From Deltaproteobacteria bacterium (lineage in GTDB: Bacteria; Desulfobacterota; Desulfobacteria; Desulfobacterales; ETH-SRB1): a stretch of 5,440 nucleotides of DNA. The stretch's first letter is position 1, and every line of letters starts with the position of its first letter. A program made the position numbers and the translations under genes. The notes beneath the pieces were generated by a model. The model was not told the DNA's origin. It ran no database searches and saw nothing but the letters and a program-made list of their open reading frames with translations. Of this stretch, positions 1 through 5,440 are shown piece by piece. The stretch spans positions 1-5,440 of the forward strand of contig JAJSZO010000183.1 in the NCBI GenBank assembly GCA_030262795.1, read 5' to 3'.

Positions 1-205
1 GCAGATTTTCCCGCACACGCTTAAGCTCTTTATATTCCGCCTGCATTTTTGCCTTTTCTTCAGCCCACCCGTCTTCCTCTTTTTGGGTCATTTGTCTGAT
101 TTCAACGGATTTTTTCACAGGTTTCTCAATTTTTTCAGATAGATCTTCCCCCAAGACAGGATGTGCCATGACAAAAAAAATAATAATTGCAACGAATTCT
201 TTCAA
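1..205 (-). CDS. Secreted coiled-coil protein, N-terminal part (DUF3450-like)
   Basis: Sixty-eight codons of an open frame run off the left edge of the window. The start is taken as TTG (plus-strand CAA at 203-205) because a strong AAGGAG ribosome binding site (215-220) lies 9 nt upstream and the frame then opens with a short signal peptide: K-E, a hydrophobic run VAIIIFFVMA, and a likely cleavage after the following HPVLG. The mature part is highly charged and heptad-like (EKIEKPVKKSVEIRQMTQ, then WAEEKAKMQAEYKEL), which predicts a periplasmic coiled coil. From memory of the family, this pattern fits the DUF3450 proteins encoded beside ExbB/ExbD/TonB genes, which energise outer-membrane receptors. 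That assignment is by resemblance only, and the partner genes would lie outside the window. The gene has the same orientation as the cobN remnant and may be the next gene of the same B12-linked cluster. Confidence 0.6.
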   Translation of the reverse strand, partial: MKEFVAIIIFFVMAHPVLGEDLSEKIEKPVKKSVEIRQMTQKEEDGWAEEKAKMQAEYKELKRVRENL

Positions 206-343
206 AGGTAATTTCTCCTTATAGTAGTTATGGTTCAGAGGTTCAAGGATCGGGAGAAGTCAACAACCACAGAACCCTAAATTCCTGAGTTATTTTGTAA
301 ACATTCACAGGTTGCATTTATGCCGTACGGGGTTGCTTTGAAA
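206..343. other. Intergenic spacer with degenerate short repeats
   Basis: No gene is visible between the heptad repeat and the secreted-protein gene. The stretch contains two adjacent GGTTCA-type units (about 232-247) and otherwise unassigned sequence. A TTGACT hexamer on the minus strand (258-263) could be a -35 element, but no convincing -10 box follows at the right spacing, so no promoter is called. The spacer is much longer than expected within an operon, which agrees with sequence having been exchanged here. Confidence 0.4.
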
Positions 344-385
344 GATGAACGTTCAACATCGAACATCCAACATCGAACATCGAAT
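344..385. repeat. Heptanucleotide tandem repeat, about 6 copies
   Basis: Six consecutive 7-bp units can be read on the plus strand: GATGAAC, GTTCAAC, ATCGAAC, ATCCAAC, ATCGAAC, ATCGAAT. The consensus is close to ATCGAAC, and the first two units form the palindrome GAACGTTC at their junction. Short heptanucleotide arrays of this type occur dispersed between genes in several bacterial groups (compare the STRR repeats of cyanobacteria). Here the array lies exactly where recognisable cobN coding sequence ends, so it marks or caused the break. Confidence 0.8.
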
Positions 386-820
386 AATGTAAGTAAACAT
401 CTCGCTGAAATTAATCGGCCCACCATTGACATAATATTTGTTTATGGTTTCCTATGTTTCTGAACCAAATCCATTTGCATATTTTTCAGATAGAAAAACA
501 GCGTCTTCATCACTGCCAACAGGCTGGATATGGAAATACGGAACCTTTTCACCATCTTTCCTTTTTTCATCAAACGCACTTACCAGTTTATCAAAACAGA
601 GACACGATGCTTTTCCTTCGTGCAGCGTTACTATGACGATGTCGGATTTTAACGCGTCCCTGACAAAGCTTTTAACCCTTGACCCGTCAAAAAGCTGGCT
701 TCGTGTTTTTGCCACAATATCAAGCGCACCGCCTTTATCACGGTATTTAATAATTCCCTGGCTCAATGAAGGGATTTCCGTTGAAGCAGCGCTAAAATAT
801 GCAAGTCGATAGGGTTTCAT
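386..820 (-). pseudogene. cobN: Truncated cobN-like gene (cobaltochelatase large-subunit N-terminus)
   Basis: The frame opens at ATG 818-820 behind a strong ribosome binding site and encodes 122 residues up to a TAG at 452-454. The start resembles CobN-family N-termini: AYFSAASTEIPSLSQGI (7-23), a TR.QLFD segment (39-45), IVTLHEGKASC (63-73, where the family usually has HGGKASC), and PYFHIQPVGSDEDA (94-107). After the TAG the same frame continues with ETINKYYVNGGPINF and SEMFTYI, which again fits the family (a K-Y..GG..N pattern), until about 386 where the heptad repeat begins; a TGA follows at 353-355. Full CobN proteins exceed 1,200 residues and insert cobalt (or, in relatives, another metal) into the corrin or chlorin ring, so this is a dead fragment. 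TAG could have arisen from a TGG tryptophan codon by one change. Pyrrolysine readthrough is a remote alternative. Confidence 0.75.
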
Positions 821-1745
821 ATGAAAATTCTCCTTTGATAAGTATCCCTGCTTTTGCCGCCCTTCCTATGGTTGCAACAGTTGCTGTAGGTACGGCAAGA
901 ATAAGAGCACATGGGCACCCCACAATCAGCACTGTAATTGCCCGGCTCAGCTCATGGGTCATGCCCCAGGTAATTGCCGCACTGAAAAGGATTAAAGGTG
1001 TAAACCATGTTGCAAACCTGTCAACAAATGCTATGGATTCAGGTTTATGAGCTTCTGCCTCTGAAACAAGCCTGATAACCTTGCCAAGTGTTGTATCCTT
1101 GCCTATTTTTATAGCCTTAACCCGTATTACCCCATTCTGGTTAAATGTTCCGGCATAAACGGTATCACCGATGGTTTTTTCCACTGGAATAGATTCGCCA
1201 CTAATGGTAGATTCATCCAGGGATGCTATGCCCCGGATTACAACTGCGTCAACCGGTATCTGTTCGCCTGATTTAACAAGAAGAATATCTCCAACACGAA
1301 CCTCCTTTATGTCTCGAACTTTTTCTTTGCTATCCACAATAAGCGTTGCCTGTTTTGGTGATATTTTGATCAGAGTCCGGATAGAGTTGCGTGCTGACTC
1401 AGATGCAGCCTCCTCAATTAACCCACCAAACACCATCACAAAACTGACAACAGCAGCAGTCAAAAACTCACCTGTCGCAAGGCAGACAATAATAGCAATA
1501 CTAAGCAGCTCATCAACATTGATCCGTTTTTCAATAAGACCTTTCATTGCATCTATAATGATGAGGATGCCGTTGATGGAGACAGATGCCAGGACTAATG
1601 TTAGACTGATTATTTTATATTCCGTGCTGATTTTTCCCAGCAAGAACCCTGCGAGAGCAAGGAGTCCGGCAAATCCGACTTTAAAAAAATCTCTGCTGTT
1701 CAAAAGTTCATCATAAGATCCAAGATTTGAAAAACGGCCTATCAT
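792..1745 (-). pseudogene. Truncated heavy-metal P1B-type ATPase
   Basis: The 317-residue frame encodes the front part of a metal-transporting P-type ATPase. It has no N-terminal metal-binding domain. Paired membrane helices lie near 22-38 and 43-65 and again at 81-110. The actuator domain covers roughly 120-230 with VGDILLVKSGEQIPVDA (151-167) and the SGES loop (182-185; TGES in most relatives), followed by VYAGT. Two more helices follow, the second bearing the metal-binding CPC (277-279). Homology stops after GILIKG (300-305). The phosphorylation motif DKTGT, the nucleotide-binding domain and the last helices are absent, and twelve unrelated residues (EFSYETLSTCIF) follow, read from the cobN leader and start. 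The family is normally 600-800 residues, so this cannot pump. The ATG at 1743-1745 is two codons after a TAG and has only a weak AGGA 12 nt upstream. The frame overlaps the cobN remnant by 29 nt. Metal specificity cannot be assigned; the riboswitch upstream suggests a cobalt or B12 link. Confidence 0.9.
828..836 (-). promoter_or_regulatory. Ribosome binding site of cobN remnant
   Basis: The minus strand reads AAAGGAGAA with the AAGGAG core ending 9 nt before the cobN ATG. The same bases also encode Lys-Gly and the following Glu of the ATPase frame, at the last position where that protein still matches its family. The site therefore lies at the junction between the two broken genes. Confidence 0.7.
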
Positions 1746-1777
1746 ATTCTAAATATTTCCTGTCCTCCCGTGCAGCC

Positions 1778-1815
1778 AAAAAAAATCCCCAAGCTCAAAT
1801 CATGAGCTTGGGGAT
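1778..1815 (-). terminator. Intrinsic terminator in the riboswitch leader
   Basis: A perfect 13-bp stem (ATCCCCAAGCTCA at 1785-1797 with TGAGCTTGGGGAT at 1803-1815) encloses a 5-nt loop. On the minus strand it is followed by eight T (1778-1785). It lies between the aptamer remnant and the ATPase start codon, about 33 nt before the latter, where the expression platform of a transcription-terminating cobalamin riboswitch would sit. A six-T run at 1820-1825 on the plus strand makes the hairpin potentially active in both directions. With the aptamer broken, it probably terminates constitutively. Confidence 0.85.
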
Positions 1816-1879
1816 ATCCCTTTTTTATCCGCAAAATTCTCAATCAACACCCCCTGTCCACGAAGGCACTGTATATATA

Positions 1880-1960
1880 TTGTTACAGACAGGTCTTCTG
1901 GCTCTCGGATCATCCTACTTGCCGCGCCTTCCCTCCCGGCTTTTGCCGGGCAGTGGCATT
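1880..1960 (-). ncRNA. Cobalamin riboswitch remnant (3' half of aptamer)
   Basis: Read on the minus strand, the conserved 3' elements of the adenosylcobalamin aptamer appear in order: GCCACTG, a GC hairpin CCCGGCAAAAGCCGGG, GGGAAGGC, GGATGATCCGAG, and the B12 box AGCCAGAAGACCTGTCTG (1886-1903). The usual 5' half (the GGTGAAAATCC-like and CCCGCAACTGT-like blocks) should precede GCCACTG. It is absent there, and I did not find it in the next 300 bases. The position is filled by the 161-bp palindrome, which begins at 1961, three bases from GCCACTG. A full aptamer is about 200 nt, so ligand binding is unlikely. In working form it would have repressed the downstream genes when B12 is plentiful by favouring the terminator. 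Confidence 0.85.
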
Positions 1961-2121
1961 AAGGGCTCGCACAAAAATAACTTCACATTTTAAGCGCCGA
2001 TCCATCTCGTATGACTGCGTTGCTCGTCGGTTAAATAGCTCTTGCTATTCGCCCTCCTCACGTCTTGTCATACGAGTGCCTCGACACCTGAAAATATAAA
2101 TTTATTTTTGACCGAATCCTT
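1961..2121. repeat. 161-bp imperfect palindromic element
   Basis: The two arms are symmetrical about position 2041. Outer ends AAGGGCTCG and AATCCTT pair with mismatches, CAAAAATAA pairs perfectly with TTATTTTTG, CTCGTATGAC (2006-2015) is perfectly complementary to GTCATACGAG (2067-2076), and the centre is a small hairpin AATAGC-TCTT-GCTATT (2034-2049). There is no open reading frame inside. ATT sits at both outer borders and could be a 3-bp target duplication. The structure is typical of a MITE or a REP-like dispersed repeat moved by a transposase elsewhere. It abuts the broken end of the riboswitch. Confidence 0.8.
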
Positions 2122-2162
2122 ATTGTACAAAAAAGCAATGCCCATCAACTCAGAAATGAAAA

Positions 2163-2267
2163 TATACTCAGCACGGATATAATTTGCGATTTTGGAATTG
2201 TCTATCTTCCTGTCAATACTGGTAAAACTGATTTTAAAAAGCTCAATTTATGCCCGTGCTGAGTATA
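2163..2267. mobile_element. 105-bp MITE-like element with inverted ends
   Basis: TATACTCAGCACGG (2163-2176) is the exact inverse of CCGTGCTGAGTATA (2254-2267). The similarity continues inward for about ten more bases with three mismatches. The interior is AT-rich and non-coding. The ends read TATA on both sides, so a TA target duplication is possible. No transposase matching these ends is in the window, so the parent family is not assigned. A 9-bp direct repeat GGTAAAACT occurs inside (2221-2229) and just outside (2271-2279) the element. Confidence 0.65.
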
Positions 2268-2441
2268 ATGGGTAAAACTAAACATAGAGGGAAAAATCCC
2301 CTTAGGATTTATAATCCAACAATCATCACTTGATATTAAAGTATTTGCAGACCAACCAGGTCGTCAACACCGAACCCAATGGCCTCCAGCAGCCTTTACT
2401 GCCAGCTGCCCTATCTTTAATTCCTTATATACTCTTGCCTT
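2268..2441. other. Unassigned non-coding stretch
   Basis: No gene, RNA or strong terminator is recognisable. One small hairpin AAATCC-GGATTT (2294-2310) is present. I looked here for a Tn3-type 38-bp terminal inverted repeat starting with GGGG, which should lie beyond the resolvase gene, and did not find one. Confidence 0.4.
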
Positions 2442-2630
2442 TTACGTAGCGAGAACGCGTTTTCCATAATTGCGCAGTTCACCTGTGGGACTTATGTATT
2501 GGTAAAGTGTGGCACGGGTAATACCAAGCTCAGCGCACAGTTCACTGACGACGGTTTCCTTTTTCCTCTCAACATGATGTTTCACAAACGATCGTTTAAG
2601 AGACATTAATAAAATGTTGGTTATTTTCAA
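2442..2630 (-). pseudogene. Serine resolvase C-terminal DNA-binding fragment
   Basis: The 62-residue frame (TTG at 2628-2630) contains a recognisable resolvase tail: RKKETVVSELCAELGI (23-38) then TRATLYQYISPTGELR and GKRVL, which fits the helix-turn-helix that Tn3-type resolvases use to bind res sites (compare GISRATLYRY in relatives). The N-terminal catalytic domain of about 140 residues with the active-site serine is absent; the first 20 or so residues match nothing I recognise, and a stop lies five codons upstream. The fragment is divergent from the transposase gene, the usual tnpR-tnpA arrangement, so it is most likely the remnant of this transposon's own resolvase. An independent small HTH protein is a weaker alternative. 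Confidence 0.6.
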
Positions 2631-2754
2631 GAATGCGTGTATCTAAAACCGTATCATATTCTTCGTCAGTTTAACAGATAAATTTTTTGATTAATTTACA
2701 TTGGCTTTGCGATTACCATAGCCTGGAGTTCCTATAACAACCCTGATATCAATA
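2631..2754. other. AT-rich spacer between resolvase remnant and transposase
   Basis: In an intact Tn3 element, about 120-150 bp here would hold the res site and the divergent promoters, with the resolvase catalytic domain further left. I see no paired inverted subsites and no clear -35/-10 pair. A GGAG at 2725-2728 is the only ribosome-binding-like sequence before the transposase frame, and it is followed by no ATG or GTG in that frame. Confidence 0.4.
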
Positions 2755-5440
2755 TTGAATGGATCAGACAGAAAGACGTTTGAAGCGCCGCCCGTTTTTA
2801 CCGAAGATGAGCGTGCCACTTATTTCAATCTGTCCCAGTGGGCGACAGACTTTTTAAACACATTGCGGGCACAAAGCAGCATAACCGGCTTTGTCCTGAT
2901 GATGGGGTATTTTAGGGCGTCCAACAAGTTTTTCAGTTCTGATAAATTTCATAAGCTCGACATTGATTTTGTGGCCAAGGTTTTTGGATTCAAAAAGAGG
3001 CGAGTCACGCTTGGTCGGTATAAAGGCACTACCCATGAGCGGCATAAAGCATTAATTCTTAAGAATTTCGGCTTCCGAAGATTCGATAATAATGTCCGGA
3101 TTATGGTAGAAAAGGAGGCAGAAGCGCTTGCCAGAAAGCAAATGCAACCACGCTCTATTTTTATGTCGCTGGTTGATTTTTTGAGATCAAAGAAAATTGA
3201 AGTGCCAAGCTATCATGCGCTTTCGGAATCAATAACCCGGGCTGTTCAGGTCATAGAACAGGATTTGCACAAGGCAATTACCAAGCATCTTTCGGATGAC
3301 CATAAACAACTGCTGGACGGCTTGCTTGAAAAAAGTGATGACCTTTCCGGTGACAAGGGCAATCCGAAAGTCAAACGCTATAAAATCACCTTGCTCAAGA
3401 AAAGCAGCCAGTCCACCAAGCCATCAAAGATAAGGGAAAACGTAACGGACCTGGATTGTCTCAAGGACATATTTGACGATCTTCGACCGGTAATCAATTC
3501 GATCGACTTGTCTCCTGAAACGATTCAATATTATGGCCGTATTGTTGTTAAATTGCAGGTGTTTCAACTTATACGGCGTGATGACAAAAAGTATCTGTAT
3601 CTTTTGGCCTTTGTTGTTCACCAGTATTACCGGCTGAACGACCTGTTGGGCGATGCCATCCTTCAGTGTGTACAGGCCGCTGTAAATGCGGCCTCCAGGG
3701 AGCACAAGGAACAAACTTTTCGAGATCGGATAACAAAGCAACTCGCCCTTAAAAAACTATTGCGAAAATTGAACAGCCATCTTGCGAAGATAAAGGAGAT
3801 AGAACGGATAATAACCGCCGATGACCTCAGCGACACGAAAAAGGTACAATCCATAAAATCGTTGCTTGAAAACCAGGACGAGCGGGAACAGATTGAGGAA
3901 CAAATGCGGACAATGGAGCAGGAGGCCAATCGCATCATCAAAAACAACGATTATTATATTCTGAACAGCAAATCCTTGAGGCTCCAAAACAGCGTATCAC
4001 CGATTGTTAAAGCCCTTGAGTTCGATACATGCGAATCTGCGGATGTAATCATACGAGCAATCGAATATTTTAAGCAAAGGGATGGCAATATTGATTCGAA
4101 TGCCCCATTAGATTTTCTTGACAGTGATGAACGGAAATTGGTTTTTGACTCCGAAGGCAAACTAAGGGTATCGCTTTACAAGGTCATGTTTTTCCAGCAC
4201 ATCGCCAATTCCATTAAATCAGGGGCGTTAAATCTGAAGCATTCTTTCAAATACAGGACTTTTGAACACTATCTTATCCCCAAGGAACGTTGGCTGAGCG
4301 AAAAAGATGAATTGCTTGAGCGGGCGGGGTTGAAAGGCTTTGAGAGCTTTTCCGAATTGATCCCGGACCTCAGTAGTGTCTTAAACAGCCAGCTTGCTGC
4401 AACCAACAGAAATATTCAGACCGGCCAAAACGAACACGCAAAAATTGATAAAAAGGGCAACCTTACCGTATCGACGCCCAAAAAAGACAAGATAGCGCTT
4501 GATCCGGTAACAGAGTTTTTCCCGAAGGATAGAGTGATCCCTGTGTTTGAAGTGCTTTCAACCATTGATAAGCTATCGGGCTTTACAAGGAGCCTGGAAC
4601 ATCACCAGATTAAGAACGTGCGGAAAGTACCCCCGTCTAACGTATTTTTTGCCGGAATCACCGGGCTAGGCTGCAACCATGGAATAGGCAGGATTTCAAA
4701 AATCTCGCGGCACATTAACCTAAACGAACTTGAATATGCTGTTAACTGGCACTTTTCCGGAGATAATCTGATTCGCGCAAACGACAAGGTATTGCAGTTG
4801 ACTCAGCGCCTTCCATTGCACAAGCTCAAGCGTTCCGTTAAAGGGACGCACACAAGCAGCGATGGCCAAAAATACAATATTCAGGTTGAATCCCTTAATG
4901 CCAACTATTCATTCAAATATTTCGGCCAGAAGAAGGGCGTCACCGTTTACGTATTCCTTGATGAAAGCCATCGGCTGTTCTATTCAGTCGTCATCAGCTC
5001 TGCGGAAAGTGAGGCCGCGTATGTGATTGACGGCTTGATGCACAATGAGGTTGTGCAAAGCGACATCCATTCAACCGACACGGCTGGCTATTCTGAGGTG
5101 ATATTCGCGGTGTGCCATCTGTTGGGAATCGCATTTGCCCCCAGGATCAAGAAGTTCAAAAAGCAGCAGCTTTACAGTTTTGAAAAACGATCTAAATTAA
5201 AATTGATGGGTTTCAAAATCCTTCCCAGCAAGAGGATCAATTTAAAATTAATCCTTGAGAATTGGGAGGAGATATTAAGATTTATCGCCACCATCAAACT
5301 TCGGGAAACGACGGCGTCCCAACTTTTCCGCCGCTTAAGCTCCTATTCACGGCAGCACCCATTATATGCAGCCCTGAAAGAGTATGGCAAAATTATTAAG
5401 ACATTGTTCTTGCTCAAGTACATTGATGATCTTGAACTGA
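2755..5440 (+). CDS. tnpA: Tn3-family transposase, C-terminus beyond the window
   Basis: The frame is open from 2722 to the window edge without a stop: 895 codons from the chosen TTG, against about 960-1,000 for the family. It catalyses the DNA cleavage and joining of replicative transposition at 38-bp terminal repeats. Numbering from the TTG: an N-terminal DNA-binding region starts with FEAPPVFTEDER, then ITGFVLMMGYFRASNKFF (43-60, DUF4158 type). A charged helical, probably coiled-coil segment covers 323-402. A GALNLKHSFKYR segment follows 483. GLGCNHGIGRIS (637-648) precedes the RNase H-like catalytic domain, whose first two acidic residues are visible: Asp703 in SSDGQKY and Asp775 in HSTDTAGY, followed by FAPRIK (794-799). 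The catalytic Glu should lie just past the edge. The start is uncertain: there is no in-frame ATG or GTG upstream, TTG 2755 lacks a good binding site, and family-like sequence may begin slightly earlier. A TAG at 2719 sets the limit. Confidence 0.93.
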   Translation, partial: MNGSDRKTFEAPPVFTEDERATYFNLSQWATDFLNTLRAQSSITGFVLMMGYFRASNKFFSSDKFHKLDIDFVAKVFGFKKRRVTLGRYKGTTHERHKALILKNFGFRRFDNNVRIMVEKEAEALARKQMQPRSIFMSLVDFLRSKKIEVPSYHALSESITRAVQVIEQDLHKAITKHLSDDHKQLLDGLLEKSDDLSGDKGNPKVKRYKITLLKKSSQSTKPSKIRENVTDLDCLKDIFDDLRPVINSIDLSPETIQYYGRIVVKLQVFQLIRRDDKKYLYLLAFVVHQYYRLNDLLGDAILQCVQAAVNAASREHKEQTFRDRITKQLALKKLLRKLNSHLAKIKEIERIITADDLSDTKKVQSIKSLLENQDEREQIEEQMRTMEQEANRIIKNNDYYILNSKSLRLQNSVSPIVKALEFDTCESADVIIRAIEYFKQRDGNIDSNAPLDFLDSDERKLVFDSEGKLRVSLYKVMFFQHIANSIKSGALNLKHSFKYRTFEHYLIPKERWLSEKDELLERAGLKGFESFSELIPDLSSVLNSQLAATNRNIQTGQNEHAKIDKKGNLTVSTPKKDKIALDPVTEFFPKDRVIPVFEVLSTIDKLSGFTRSLEHHQIKNVRKVPPSNVFFAGITGLGCNHGIGRISKISRHINLNELEYAVNWHFSGDNLIRANDKVLQLTQRLPLHKLKRSVKGTHTSSDGQKYNIQVESLNANYSFKYFGQKKGVTVYVFLDESHRLFYSVVISSAESEAAYVIDGLMHNEVVQSDIHSTDTAGYSEVIFAVCHLLGIAFAPRIKKFKKQQLYSFEKRSKLKLMGFKILPSKRINLKLILENWEEILRFIATIKLRETTASQLFRRLSSYSRQHPLYAALKEYGKIIKTLFLLKYIDDLEL

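Noticed and set aside
344..385. CRISPR array
   Set aside because: The units are 7 bp and directly adjacent without spacers, so this is a simple tandem repeat.
438..812. Plus-strand frame of 124 codons opposite cobN
   Set aside because: It is antisense to a recognisable CobN-like frame and shows no family resemblance or ribosome binding site.
1171..1716. Plus-strand frame of 181 codons opposite the ATPase
   Set aside because: The minus strand encodes clear ATPase motifs (SGES, CPC); this frame is rich in Ser, Thr and Arg as expected for an antisense shadow.
2294..2310. Hairpin AAATCC-GGATTT as a terminator
   Set aside because: The stem is only 6 bp and AT-rich, and the following T run is short and interrupted.
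2336..2398. Minus-strand open stretch reading RLLEAIGFGVDDLVGLQIL
   Set aside because: It looks protein-like but is only 20 codons between stops, has no start codon and no assignable family; it may be a relic or chance.
2591..2667. Minus-strand stretch in another frame reading TRILENNQHFINVS
   Set aside because: It is too short, has a stop before and after, and does not match the missing resolvase catalytic domain.
3424..4160. Several minus-strand frames of 60-105 codons
   Set aside because: They overlap one another and lie opposite the continuous transposase frame, with no recognisable domains.

Overview
The window looks like chromosomal or accessory DNA from an anaerobic bacterium, most probably a deltaproteobacterium of the Desulfobacterales type. 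That guess rests on a cobalamin-riboswitch-linked P-type ATPase and cobN next to a DUF3450-like secreted coiled-coil gene, heptanucleotide repeats, and several palindromic mini-elements. It is inference; no rRNA or other taxonomic marker is present.

Left half (1-2121, minus strand): the remains of a vitamin B12/cobalt-related transcription unit. In transcription order it contains the 3' half of an adenosylcobalamin riboswitch (1880-1960), an intrinsic terminator (1778-1815), the first 305 or so residues of a metal-transporting P1B-type ATPase (792-1745), the first 145 or so residues of a CobN-like protein (386-820), a six-copy 7-bp repeat (344-385), and the start of a secreted coiled-coil protein with its own ribosome binding site (1-205). 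Three of these are broken. The riboswitch lacks its 5' half, where a 161-bp imperfect palindrome now lies. The ATPase stops before its phosphorylation domain, exactly at the cobN ribosome binding site. cobN has an in-frame TAG and then loses homology at the heptad repeat. Only the secreted-protein gene looks intact as far as it is visible.

Middle (1961-2441): a cluster of non-coding mobile-type DNA, with the 161-bp palindrome, a 105-bp element with 14-bp perfect inverted ends (2163-2267), and unassigned sequence.

Right half (2442-5440): part of a Tn3-family transposon. A divergent fragment keeps the DNA-binding end of a serine resolvase (minus strand, 2442-2630). A long plus-strand transposase reading frame (about 2755 to the window edge) is open throughout and shows two of the three DDE catalytic residues. 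The resolvase catalytic domain is missing and the transposase has no clear ATG start, so the transposon has also suffered a deletion between the two genes.

I see no defence system, CRISPR array, tRNA or rRNA. The most notable content is the stepwise collapse of a B12-controlled transport locus, with each break lying at a repeat or a short shared sequence.
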